A stretch of DNA of 64,000 nt from the NCBI RefSeq assembly GCF_014851765.1, contig NZ_JACVAI010000006.1:372001-436000 (forward strand), read 5' to 3'. The notes beneath the pieces were generated by a model. That model saw only the letters and a program-made list of their open reading frames with translations. It was not told where the DNA came from and searched no databases. Shown piece by piece: positions 9,577 through 17,243 of this stretch (the first letter of the stretch is position 1; the number at the start of each line of letters is the position of its first letter). A program made the translations under genes and the position numbers. The stretch is from Pseudomonas sp. PDM04 (GTDB lineage: Bacteria; Pseudomonadota; Gammaproteobacteria; Pseudomonadales; Pseudomonadaceae).

Positions 9577-9672
9577 CCATCGCGAGCAGGCTCGCTCCCA
9601 CAGAGGATCGGCAGTGGACACAAAGCCTGTGTTTACATCCGTCGATGCTGGGAGCGAGCCTGCTCGCGATGG
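9577..9672. repeat. REPIN: inverted pair of REP elements
   Basis: REP copies at 9577-9601 (minus orientation) and 9649-9672 (plus orientation, missing one base of the GTGGGAG start) face each other across 47 bp. They lie in the 220-bp gap between lexA2 and the DUF971 gene, upstream of the imu operon and downstream of the ABC/HEAT/DUF971 chain. Confidence 0.9.
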
Positions 9673-9709
9673 CGGTGTTTCAGTCCGGCACAACCGTTCC
9701 CCAGATGAA

Positions 9710-9997
9710 TCAAGACGTTGCCGACGTCAGGTTTTCCAGGTAGCTCCATGGGTAGATGCCACGTTCATGGCCGTCGCTGAAGACCAGTTGCAGGCCATAG
9801 CCCTGGGCGTTGAGTTCGACCACGCGGATACGCGGATCGACCTTCACCGTCATTCCCTGCAACCGAAATGCCCGGCATTGCGAGCATGGGCACTGGCGGC
9901 GCAAATCGGCGTGGGTCAACACCTGCTCACGCCCGTCCGGCCAGTTCAGGCGCAGTTGCTGCCGGCTGCGCGAATTGCCGATCGCCAGCGGGTTCAT
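9710..9997 (-). CDS. DUF971 domain protein
   Basis: 95-residue protein consisting of one DUF971 domain, the module also found at the N-terminus of gamma-butyrobetaine hydroxylases and fused to some Mrp/ApbC iron-sulfur carriers. It shows LRLNWPDGREQVLTHADLRRQCPCSQCR, with a CPCSQC cysteine cluster that could bind metal, and the conserved end GIYPWSYLENL. The ATG overlaps the HEAT gene stop by 4 bp (ATGA), so it is the last gene of the importer operon. The role is unknown; iron-sulfur handling for the flavoprotein/ferredoxin pair upstream is an inference from domain company. Confidence 0.88.
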   Translation of the reverse strand: MNPLAIGNSRSRQQLRLNWPDGREQVLTHADLRRQCPCSQCRAFRLQGMTVKVDPRIRVVELNAQGYGLQLVFSDGHERGIYPWSYLENLTSATS

Positions 9998-10956
9998 TGC
10001 AACTGACTCAAGGCAATGCGCACGGCCTTGCGCACTTCCGGGTCGCCGTCGTCCTGCGCGGCCAGCAAGGCGGCGATGGCCCCTTTTTCGTTGAGTTCAC
10101 CCAGAGCCAGCGCGGCTTCCTTGCGCAGGTTGCTGATGCGATGGGCGAGGGTTTCGATCAACGGCTCCAGCGCCGGGGCGTAGCGCAAGCGGCCAAGGCT
10201 GCGGGTCGCGCGCAGGCGCACTTGCCAGTAATCGTCGGCCAAGGCGGCAATCAAGGCCGGGCCGGCATCGCTGTGTCCGACCTTGCCCAGGGTGGTTGCG
10301 GCTTCCTCACGCACCTGCCAGGCCTGGTCCTGCAAGGCTTGGCGCAGCGCCGGCAGGACCTGGGCATCCGAGGCCAGGCCCAGCGCCCCGGTGGCGGCGC
10401 GCCGCACTTCGGTGTCCGGATCATCGCTGGCCAGTCGCGCCAACGCCGGCAATGCGTCGAGCTGCTTGAGCCAGCCCAGCACACCGACCGCTTCACGCCG
10501 GACATTGGCGTCCTGGTCGTTCAAGGCCCGCAGTGCCGCCGGCGCCGCCTCGGCAAAGCGCAATTCACGCAAGGCGCGGAACGCAGCGATGCGCACGCTG
10601 ATATCGGCATGCCCGGTCCACGGCAGGATCACCCGCCCCGCCGCTTCACTCTTGAGCAGGCTCAAGCTCTGCGCGGCAGCGGCCTGCACCGCCAGCGCTG
10701 GATCGGTCAGGGCCTGGCACAGCGCCGCAACGACCGGCTCATCCTCCCAGGCTTCCAGCAAACGCGCCGCTTCGGCGCGCACTTCTTCGGTCGGGTCCTC
10801 GGTCAGTCGATCGACCAGCCACAGCAAGCCATCCGGCTCTTCGAGGTCGGCCAGTTCGATCAGGGCAATGCGCCGCACACCGGGGTCTTCATCGGTCAGG
10901 CGCGGTTGCAGGGCAAGGATGTCGTCGTTATCGGTTACATCGAATAGAGAGGTCAT
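9994..10956 (-). CDS. HEAT-repeat protein
   Basis: 320-residue all-helical solenoid without signal peptide. About nine HEAT/PBS-lyase-like units of roughly 31 residues repeat the pattern xDPxxxVRxxAxxALGxLxxxxALPxLxxAL, for example DDPDTEVRRAATGALGLASDAQVLPAL and DDYWQVRLRATRSLGRLRYAPALEPL. Such proteins act as scaffolds or in cofactor binding; no catalytic residues are seen. The start overlaps the ABC ATPase stop (ATGA) and the stop overlaps the DUF971 start, so synthesis is probably coupled to the importer. A scaffold or chaperone for the iron-sulfur flavoenzyme is possible but unproven. Confidence 0.9.
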   Translation of the reverse strand: MTSLFDVTDNDDILALQPRLTDEDPGVRRIALIELADLEEPDGLLWLVDRLTEDPTEEVRAEAARLLEAWEDEPVVAALCQALTDPALAVQAAAAQSLSLLKSEAAGRVILPWTGHADISVRIAAFRALRELRFAEAAPAALRALNDQDANVRREAVGVLGWLKQLDALPALARLASDDPDTEVRRAATGALGLASDAQVLPALRQALQDQAWQVREEAATTLGKVGHSDAGPALIAALADDYWQVRLRATRSLGRLRYAPALEPLIETLAHRISNLRKEAALALGELNEKGAIAALLAAQDDGDPEVRKAVRIALSQLQ

Positions 10957-11801
10957 AGGGCAAATCGCGGCAGTCTGGTTTCAGGGGGAAGTCCGAGAGG
11001 GTTCAGGCGCGGTAATTGCCGACCCTCCTGGTGATGCAGCAACTCGAGGCAATGGCGCTTCAAGCGGGAAAACGCGTGGCTGGTCACCAGTTCGGTGGTG
11101 CGCGGCCGGGGAAAGTCCAGGCGCAGGTCCTCGATGATCCGACCGGGGCGCGAACTCATCACCAGCAGCCGGTCGGCGAGAAACAGCGCCTCGTCGATGT
11201 CGTGGGTGACGAAGACCACGGTGGTGCGAATCCGCGTCCAGATGTCCAGCAGCAACGCCTGCATGTTCAATCGGGTCAGGGCATCGAGGGCACCAAAGGG
11301 CTCATCCATCAGGAGCAGGCGCGGCCGGTTGATCAGCACCCGGGCAATCTCCACCCGTTGCTGCATGCCACCGGAAAGCTGATCCGGCCAGCGCTCGGCG
11401 AAGCCTTCAAGGCCGACCAGCGCGAGGATTTCATCCGCCGCCCGGTGCCGCTCGGCCTTGCCGATGCCGCGCATCTTCAGGCCGAACGCCACGTTGTCAC
11501 GCACCGTGCGCCAGGGAAACAACGTGTGCTGCTGGAACACCATGCCGCGCTGCGGTGAAGGGGTCGACACGTCGGCGCCATCGACCTTGAGGCTGCCGGC
11601 ACGGGGTTGCAGGTGACCGGCCAACGCGCCGAGCAAGGTGGATTTGCCGCAGCCGGACGGCCCGAGGATGCACACGAACTGCCCCGGTTCGATCTGGCAA
11701 TCAAGGCCCTGCAGCGCTTCGAATGCCGCAGGCCCTTCGCCCAGGCTGATCGACAGACCGCGAATGTCGATACGCCCCTCAGGTGGTTGAAAGATGCTCA
11801 T
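10953..11801 (-). CDS. Sulfonate/nitrate-type ABC transporter ATP-binding protein
   Basis: 282-residue ATPase of the SsuB/TauB/NrtD family that powers the adjacent permease. Walker A is GPSGCGKST, the Q loop is FQQHTLFPWRTVRDNVAFGL, the signature LSGGMQQRVEIARVL, Walker B LLLMDEPFGALD and the switch histidine VTHDIDEA. The ATG at 11801 shares one base with the permease stop (TGATG), and the stop overlaps the HEAT start. The C-terminal tail of about 35 residues beyond the core (HQEGRQLPRLNPLG) is longer than in many SsuB proteins. The substrate cannot be read from this subunit. Confidence 0.95.
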   Translation of the reverse strand: MSIFQPPEGRIDIRGLSISLGEGPAAFEALQGLDCQIEPGQFVCILGPSGCGKSTLLGALAGHLQPRAGSLKVDGADVSTPSPQRGMVFQQHTLFPWRTVRDNVAFGLKMRGIGKAERHRAADEILALVGLEGFAERWPDQLSGGMQQRVEIARVLINRPRLLLMDEPFGALDALTRLNMQALLLDIWTRIRTTVVFVTHDIDEALFLADRLLVMSSRPGRIIEDLRLDFPRPRTTELVTSHAFSRLKRHCLELLHHQEGRQLPRLNPLGLPPETRLPRFAL

Positions 11802-12583
11802 CAGGCTTTTCCTCGTGGTCGATGCCAAGGCGTGAACAGCCCACCAAGGCGTTTGATCAGCAGACTGCTGCCCATCCCCAGTACGCCGATCAGCAACATG
11901 CCGACCACGATGTCGGGGTAGTTCTGAATGGTGTAGGACTCCCAGGTGTAATAACCGATGCCGAACTGGCCGGAGATCATTTCCGCCGTCACCAGGCAGA
12001 ACCACGACGTGCCCATGCCGATGGCCAGCCCGGTGATGATGCTCGGCGCAGCGCCCGGCACGATCACCTCCAGCAACATCGCCCGGCGCCCTGCCCCGAG
12101 GCTTTTGGCCGAAGCGATCAGGCGCGGGTCGACGCCTTCGACGCCGTGCACGGTGTTGAGCAGGATCGGGAACAAGGCGCCGGTGAAGGTGATGAACACC
12201 ATCGACAGTTCCGACGAGGGGAACATCAGGATCGCCAGCGGAATCCAGGCCACGGCCGGGATCGGACGCAACACTTCGAGCGGTGGCAGCAACAGGTCCT
12301 CCGCCCATTTCGAACGGCCGATGGCCAGGCCCAGGCCGATGCCAATGACCAGCGCCGCGAGGTAACCGGCGAACACCCGGCTGAGGCTGCTGCCCAGGTG
12401 CTGGACCAGTTTGCCCGAGTCGCCCAGGCCCAGCGCCGCCTCGATGACCGACCCGGGCGTGGGCACATTGGCAAAGGTGACCAGGCCGAGGTTCCAATGG
12501 TGACTGGCGGCGAGCTGCCAGAACAGTACGCACAGCAACAGTGAGGCGGCTCGGGGGAGCCAGCGTAAACAGGATCGGGACAC
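11801..12583 (-). CDS. Sulfonate/nitrate-type ABC transporter permease
   Basis: 260-residue inner-membrane permease of the SsuC/TauC family with about six hydrophobic helices. The ATPase-contact EAA loop reads IASAKSLGAGRRAMLLEVIVPGAAPSIITGL. The open frame reaches 12685, but its first 34 codons run through the REP element. I use the GTG at 12583 (MSRSCLRWLPRAASLLL), which has AGAGGAA seven bases upstream. It is followed directly by the ATPase through a TGATG junction. A 138-bp gap holding a REPIN separates it from the binding-protein gene. Confidence 0.92.
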   Translation of the reverse strand: MSRSCLRWLPRAASLLLCVLFWQLAASHHWNLGLVTFANVPTPGSVIEAALGLGDSGKLVQHLGSSLSRVFAGYLAALVIGIGLGLAIGRSKWAEDLLLPPLEVLRPIPAVAWIPLAILMFPSSELSMVFITFTGALFPILLNTVHGVEGVDPRLIASAKSLGAGRRAMLLEVIVPGAAPSIITGLAIGMGTSWFCLVTAEMISGQFGIGYYTWESYTIQNYPDIVVGMLLIGVLGMGSSLLIKRLGGLFTPWHRPRGKA

Positions 12584-12612
12584 GATTGTTCCTCTCAACG
12601 TAGCCACATCCT

Positions 12613-12693
12613 GTGGGAGCGATCCTGCTCGCGATGGTGGGTCAGGCGACACCTGTCTGGCTGACACTCCATCGCGAGCAGGCACACTCCCAC
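12613..12693. repeat. REPIN inside the importer operon
   Basis: Diverged REP copies at 12613-12637 (GTGGGAGCGATCCTGCTCGC) and 12669-12693 (reverse complement, with GCACACTCCCAC in place of GCTCGCTCCCAC) face each other across 31 bp. They sit between the binding-protein stop and the permease start of one transport operon, where a transcript hairpin could lower permease expression relative to the binding protein or shield the upstream mRNA. Confidence 0.88.
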
Positions 12694-12721
12694 AGAGGTG
12701 GGTGGCCGTGGCGTTTGGCAG

Positions 12722-14128
12722 TTAGCGAACAGCCACCGCCTGGGTGGTGGCATCGGTGAAGTCGAACACCTTGCCGCCCTGGGCCGTGGCGTACTGCTGG
12801 GCCTGGCCCTTGAGCAGGAACGCGCTCAAGCGCCCTTTCGCATCACTGGCAAACCACGCCTGATCCGCCAGCAGCTTGATCCCGCTGTCGCTGGCCTGGG
12901 CATACACCGCACGGATGTTCCTGCCTTCCTGCTTGAGGCTGGCCAAGGCGTTGAACGCCGATTCCGCCGACGCGTACTGACGGACTTTCGGCTCGCCACG
13001 CACCCAGATTTCGGCCACATGCTTGAAGTCGGTGATGGGTTGGCCGCTTGCGGCATCCACTGCCTTGAGCGGGGTCTGGGCGTAGTTGGCCAATTGCGCG
13101 GTGTAATCGAGGTTCGAAGCCTTGAACGCGGCGCGGATATATTGGTCGTCGATGAAGGTATTCAGGTCCAGGCCCCGGTCGGCCTTCTTCAACAGCTTCA
13201 GGGTGTCGATCGCGGTGCCGACCGCCTGGCGGTATTCCGGCTTCCAGCTCAGGTCGCGGGTCTGCACGCCGAGCGGGCCGTGGAACAGGTAGTTGACCTC
13301 GGCATCGACGCCGGTGACCTTGGCGATCAACTCGCTGTATTTCTCCGGTTCATCGGCCAGCAGCTGGTTGGCTTCGATGCTGGCACGCAGGTAGGCGACG
13401 ACGATTTCCGGGTACTTTTTCGCGTACGCCTGATCCACCAGCGCACCATGGAACGTCGGCGCGTTGGCCTGGGAACCGTCGAAGATCTTGCGGGCAAAAC
13501 CACGGCTGGTGAAGAGTTCGGCGAAGGGGACGAAATCGGCGTGGGCGTCGATCTTGCCGGCCTGCAACGCCGAACCGGCGACTTCCGGCGCCTGGGCAAT
13601 GATGTTCACGTCCTTGAGCGGGTCCCAGCCCTGGTCGGCCACGGCGCGCAACAACATGCCGTGGGCCGTCGAGGCGAACGGCACGGAAATGGTCTTGCCT
13701 TTCAACTCGGCCAGGGACTGCACGCTCGAAGCGCCCGGCACCACGATACCGTTGCCACTGCCCTTGATACTGCCCGACAGCACGTTGATGAACAGGCTGT
13801 GCTTGCCCGCCGTCTCGAAGGCGACGCCATTGAAGGAGCCGGGGAAGTCGGCCATGGCACCAAAGTCGAGTTTGCCGGCGACCATCTCGTTGGTCAGCGG
13901 CGCACCACTGGTGAAGTTCTTCCACTCCACCTCGTACTTGGCGTCCTTGTACTGGCCGTCATGGGGCAGGTATTTGTCCAGCAGGCCGAGTTCGCGGATC
14001 AACAGACCGCCGGCGGCGCAGTTGATCGTCGTGTCCTGGGTGCCGATGGCAATGCGGATGGTTTCGGCCGAAGCCGACAGGGTGAACGAAGCCAGTACCA
14101 GACCGGCGAATGCTGCACGCAATAACAT
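12722..14128 (-). CDS. ABC transporter periplasmic substrate-binding protein, sulfonate/nitrate type
   Basis: 468 residues with an N-terminal signal peptide (MLLRAAFAGLVLASFTLSASA, cleavage expected after ASA). Features of the NMT1/SsuA-like fold: IRIAIGTQDTTINCAAGG, a ligand-loop region GAMADFPGSFNG, and GSGNGIVVPGASSVQSLAELKGKTISVPFASTAHG. It is over 100 residues longer than SsuA or TauA, the extra length being a C-terminal part after about residue 345 (GEPKVRQYASAESAFNALASLKQEGRNI). The ATG at 14128 is preceded by GAGGGG at an 8-base spacing; the frame opens 7 codons earlier but without a ribosome site. Its place after AprAB-like genes suggests a sulfur-containing organic ligand. Confidence 0.9.
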   Translation of the reverse strand: MLLRAAFAGLVLASFTLSASAETIRIAIGTQDTTINCAAGGLLIRELGLLDKYLPHDGQYKDAKYEVEWKNFTSGAPLTNEMVAGKLDFGAMADFPGSFNGVAFETAGKHSLFINVLSGSIKGSGNGIVVPGASSVQSLAELKGKTISVPFASTAHGMLLRAVADQGWDPLKDVNIIAQAPEVAGSALQAGKIDAHADFVPFAELFTSRGFARKIFDGSQANAPTFHGALVDQAYAKKYPEIVVAYLRASIEANQLLADEPEKYSELIAKVTGVDAEVNYLFHGPLGVQTRDLSWKPEYRQAVGTAIDTLKLLKKADRGLDLNTFIDDQYIRAAFKASNLDYTAQLANYAQTPLKAVDAASGQPITDFKHVAEIWVRGEPKVRQYASAESAFNALASLKQEGRNIRAVYAQASDSGIKLLADQAWFASDAKGRLSAFLLKGQAQQYATAQGGKVFDFTDATTQAVAVR

Positions 14129-14256
14129 GGGTGTGTCCCCTCGAATCATTTTAGGTGTTCGTCTCCGCCACGATCAGGGCGTGGTGGGAAACGAGGGGTG
14201 TCTTGAAGCAAGCGTCCGGGGTGACCGGATGGCGTTTTGGGGTGTTTGTGCGGTAC

Positions 14257-14278
14257 TCGGAGCGAGCCTGCTCGCGAT
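14257..14278 (+). repeat. Single degenerate REP element
   Basis: CGGAGCGAGCCTGCTCGCGA matches the REP core but has lost the GTGGG head. It is a lone copy in the 163-bp gap between the ferredoxin and the binding-protein gene, within the same gene chain. Confidence 0.8.
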
Positions 14279-14291
14279 AAAGCCGGTACGG

Positions 14292-14537
14292 TCACCGCAG
14301 TAAATAAGGAATGTCGACTTTCACCGCCCCCGTCGGGCAGTCCTTTTCACACGGCATGCAATACCAGCACTCATCGAACGCCATGTAGGCCTTCTGCGTG
14401 GCCGGATTGATCGCCAGAAGATCCATCGGGCAGACGTCGACGCACACCGTGCAGCCCTTGTGGGCGATGCACAGGTCTTCATCGACCGTCACCGGCGCGT
14501 TGGAGCGAAAGAAGATTTCCTGCGGTTGATAGGCCAT
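14292..14537 (-). CDS. AprB-like ferredoxin with two [4Fe-4S] clusters
   Basis: 81-residue small iron-sulfur protein. Cysteines are arranged as C-(x5)-C-x2-C-x3-CP (LCIAHKGCTVCVDVCPMDLL) and C-x2-C-x2-C-x3-CP (ECWYCMPCEKDCPTGAV), enough for two clusters. The spacing CP-x-DLL-x-I and the ECWxCxxCxxxCPxGA motif are those of AprB, the beta subunit of adenylylsulfate reductase, but the C-terminal tail that AprB wraps around AprA is missing. It follows the flavoprotein gene after 24 bp and is probably its electron-transfer partner. Confidence 0.9.
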   Translation of the reverse strand: MAYQPQEIFFRSNAPVTVDEDLCIAHKGCTVCVDVCPMDLLAINPATQKAYMAFDECWYCMPCEKDCPTGAVKVDIPYLLR

Positions 14538-14561
14538 TGTACGGTCTCTCTTGTTAGGGGC

Positions 14562-16289
14562 TCAGGCCGCAAAGGCACCGACGCGCAGCCGGTCATAGGC
14601 CTGCATTTCCTCGGCATCCAGCGGAATGATGTAGGGCTCGACGGCTTTCTTGAAACTGCTCATCTGGCCGTTTTCATCCTTTTTCAGATGGCAATGACAG
14701 AACCAGTCGCTGTCGTTGCGCTGCGGGTGATCGACCCGATAGTGGTAAAGCCCCCAGCGACTCTCAGCGCGGAACAACGAGGCGCGGGCAGCCATTTCCG
14801 CGCAGTCGCGGATCATGCTGACTTCCATGGCGCGCATCAGTTCGTGGGGGTTGTGCGCCTTGATCTGGTCGAGGTCGCGCTGGATATCGCTGAAGCGTTG
14901 CAGGCCGATCTGCATCTTTTTGGTCACTTTCGGCGGTTGCAGATAGTCGTTCACGAAGCGGCGCAACTTGTATTCGACCTGGGCCGGCGGCAAGCCATGC
15001 TCACGATCCAGCGGGGCATAGACCCTTTGCTTTTCCGCCTCGACCTGCCCGGCATCCACCGCAGAAAACTCACGCCCGGCCACGAAGTCCGCAGCGTTGC
15101 TGCCGGCAAACCAGCCGTAGGTGAACGCCCCCAGCATGTAGTTGTGCGGCACGGCGGCCATGTCCCCCGCCGAGTACAACCCCTTGACCGAGGTTTCCGC
15201 CTTCTCGTTGACCCACACCCCGGACGCCGAATGCCCGCTGCAAAAGCCGATTTCGGAAATGTGCATCTCGACCATCTGCGTGCGGTAATCGGTGCCGCGA
15301 TTGGCGTGGAACTGGCCGCGACTCGGGCGTTCGTTGCTGTGCAGGATCTCCTCGATGTTCTGGATGGTTTCCTCGGCCAGGTGATCGAGCTTGAGGAACA
15401 CCGGGCCGTTGCCGCTTTCGAGTTCCTGGTGGAACTCCCACATCATCTGGCCGCTCCAGTAGTCACATTCGATGAAACGCTCACCCTTGTTGTTGGCCGT
15501 GTAGCCACCCAGCGGACCGGTGACGTAGGCGCAGGCCGGGCCGTTGTAATCCTTGATCAGCGGGTTGATCTGGAAGCATTCCAGGTTCGCCAGTTCCGCT
15601 CCGGCGTGATAGGCCATGGCGTAGCCGTCGCCGGCGTTGGTCGGGTTTTCGTAGGTGCCCATCAGGTAGCCCGAGGACGGCAGGCCCAGGCGCCCGGCGG
15701 CGCCACAGGCGAGAATCACCGCCTTGGCTTTGATCACGTGGAAATCGGCGGTGCGGCAATCGAAGCCCATCACGCCATTGACCGTGCCCTCCTCGTCCTT
15801 GAGCAGACGGGTGCAGACCACGCGGTTGGTGATACTGACCCGCGCCCGTTTCAACTGGCGGTACAGGACTTTCTTGATGTCGTGCCCCTCCGGCATCGGC
15901 AACACATAGGCGCCCATGTGGTGGACCTTCTTCACGGCGTAGTCGCCGGTCTCGTCCTTCTCGAACTTCACCCCCCAGCGGTCCAGTTGCTCGATCGTCT
16001 CGAAACTGTGGCTCGCATAGGCGTACACCGCTGCCTGATTGACGATGCCGTCGTTGGCGATGGTGATTTCCTTGGTGTACTGCTCAGGCGTCGAGTGGCC
16101 GGGAATGATCGCGTTGTTCAGGCCGTCCATGCCCATGCTGATCGCGCCGCTGCGCTTGACGTTGGCCTTGTCGATCAACAGCACGCGCAAATCGCGGTTG
16201 CGCTCCTTGGCCTTGATCGCCGCCATGGGGCCGGCGGTGCCACCGCCGATCACAACGATGTCGTATTCCTGTTCCAGGTTTTGTCTCAT
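14562..16289 (-). CDS. AprA-like FAD-dependent oxidoreductase (fumarate reductase/succinate dehydrogenase flavoprotein superfamily)
   Basis: 575-residue cytosolic flavoprotein. The N-terminal dinucleotide fold is IVVIGGGTAGPMAAIKA, followed by KANVKRSGAISMGMDGLNN, which resembles the adenylylsulfate reductase alpha subunit (KANIxRSGAVAxGxxxINN) more than SdhA or FrdA. The second FAD element is GLYSAGDMAAVPHNYMLGAFTYGW, with a helical C-terminal domain after it. It is somewhat shorter than dissimilatory AprA. The start overlaps the GntR stop by 4 bp and the AprB-like gene follows. The reaction is unknown: sulfite oxidation to APS, or reductive/oxidative attack on an imported sulfur compound, are possibilities by homology only. 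Confidence 0.9.
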   Translation of the reverse strand: MRQNLEQEYDIVVIGGGTAGPMAAIKAKERNRDLRVLLIDKANVKRSGAISMGMDGLNNAIIPGHSTPEQYTKEITIANDGIVNQAAVYAYASHSFETIEQLDRWGVKFEKDETGDYAVKKVHHMGAYVLPMPEGHDIKKVLYRQLKRARVSITNRVVCTRLLKDEEGTVNGVMGFDCRTADFHVIKAKAVILACGAAGRLGLPSSGYLMGTYENPTNAGDGYAMAYHAGAELANLECFQINPLIKDYNGPACAYVTGPLGGYTANNKGERFIECDYWSGQMMWEFHQELESGNGPVFLKLDHLAEETIQNIEEILHSNERPSRGQFHANRGTDYRTQMVEMHISEIGFCSGHSASGVWVNEKAETSVKGLYSAGDMAAVPHNYMLGAFTYGWFAGSNAADFVAGREFSAVDAGQVEAEKQRVYAPLDREHGLPPAQVEYKLRRFVNDYLQPPKVTKKMQIGLQRFSDIQRDLDQIKAHNPHELMRAMEVSMIRDCAEMAARASLFRAESRWGLYHYRVDHPQRNDSDWFCHCHLKKDENGQMSSFKKAVEPYIIPLDAEEMQAYDRLRVGAFAA

Positions 16290-17038
16290 GCCTGATCCCC
16301 TTTCTGTCGGTCGATGCGCAGGCGGTACTGGAACGCATCGCCACGGTAGTAAAGGTGTTCGAAGTCCAGGGGCTGGCCGCTGGCGTCATGGGTCAGACGC
16401 TCGATGCGCATGATCGGCGAGCCCGCCTCGACGCTTAGCGCCTGGGTCAGGTCGCTGTCGGCCAGCACGGCATCGATTGCCAGGTCGGCATGACCGAGGG
16501 CCAGGCCGCAGTCGTTTTCCAGAATCAGGAAGATGTCGCGGGTGACCAGGTCGGCCTTCTCCAGCCGCTCGCCAATGGCTTTGGGCAGGTAGGTGATTTC
16601 CAGCGAGATCGGCTCACGGTTGATCAACCGCACCCGCTTGATCTGCGCCACGGTCTCGCCTTCGGCCACCTGCAGGCGCTCGGCCACCAGCTTGTCGGCG
16701 GCGATGAACTTGAAACTGCGCAGGCGGTTGATCACCTCGTAGCCACGACCGGTCATGGACTCGGCGAGGCCTTGCAGGGTGCTGACGTTCTGGAAGGTTT
16801 TCGGCTTGGCGACGAACGTGCCCTTGCCGTGGATCTTGAAGATCAGCCCTTCTTTTTGCAGGTCACCCAACGCCTGGCGCACGGTGATGCGGCTGACCTT
16901 GAACAAGGCGCCAAGCTCGCTTTCGGACGGCATCTGGCTGTCCTGCGGGTATTCGCCATCGAGGATGCGTGCGCGCAGCACGTCCCGCAGTTGGGTGTGC
17001 AGCGGGACGCTGCTCAGGGATAGAACGTTATCGGACAT
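16286..17038 (-). CDS. GntR-family regulator with UTRA domain (HutC subfamily)
   Basis: 250 residues. The N-terminal winged HTH reads PSESELGALFKVSRITVRQALGDLQKEGLIFKIHGKGTFVA (about residues 35-80), then a UTRA effector-binding domain from about residue 95 with the closing FEHLYYRGDAFQYRLRI. As first gene of the AprA-like/ABC chain and overlapping the next gene by 4 bp, it probably autoregulates the operon through the inverted repeat just upstream. Effectors of this subfamily are small metabolites, likely the transported compound or a product. Confidence 0.93.
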   Translation of the reverse strand: MSDNVLSLSSVPLHTQLRDVLRARILDGEYPQDSQMPSESELGALFKVSRITVRQALGDLQKEGLIFKIHGKGTFVAKPKTFQNVSTLQGLAESMTGRGYEVINRLRSFKFIAADKLVAERLQVAEGETVAQIKRVRLINREPISLEITYLPKAIGERLEKADLVTRDIFLILENDCGLALGHADLAIDAVLADSDLTQALSVEAGSPIMRIERLTHDASGQPLDFEHLYYRGDAFQYRLRIDRQKGDQA

Positions 17039-17042
17039 GGCT

Positions 17043-17074
17043 GATCACTTGTTATAACGAGTTATGACGTGATC
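17043..17074. promoter_or_regulatory. Candidate GntR operator/promoter region
   Basis: Outer arms GATCAC (17043-17048) and GTGATC (17069-17074) form a perfect inverted repeat. Inside are GTTATAAC (17051-17058, itself palindromic) and GTTATGAC (17061-17068) as a near direct repeat ten bases apart. It ends 5 bp before the GntR start codon on the minus strand, as expected for an autoregulatory operator. Binding is not shown. Confidence 0.6.
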
Positions 17075-17142
17075 TTAGAGTTCTAACCGAAGCGTTGAGA
17101 AATACTGTTTGAGAATAAGGTTAGAGCCGCCGCGCACATCCT

Positions 17143-17227
17143 GCGGGCGCGAGCCTGCTCGCGATGGACATACGAGCGCCGATGGGTGTCAGGCGCTCCG
17201 CGTCATCGCGAGCAGGCTCGCGCCTAC
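17143..17227. repeat. REPIN, diverged subfamily
   Basis: Copies at 17143-17167 and 17204-17227 face each other. Both have GCGCGAG/CTCGCGC where the other REPs have GAGCGAG/CTCGCTC, so the pair shares compensating changes and looks like a subfamily. It lies between the GntR promoter and the DyP peroxidase 3-prime end. Confidence 0.88.
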
Positions 17228-17243
17228 AGGTGCTGGCCGTGCA

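Noticed and set aside
12698..14125. 475-codon plus-strand open frame
   Set aside because: Mirror of the substrate-binding protein gene; the real gene has a signal peptide and ribosome site on the other strand.
14460..16295. 611-codon plus-strand open frame
   Set aside because: Antisense to the AprA-like flavoprotein over its full length, without ribosome site or recognisable domain.
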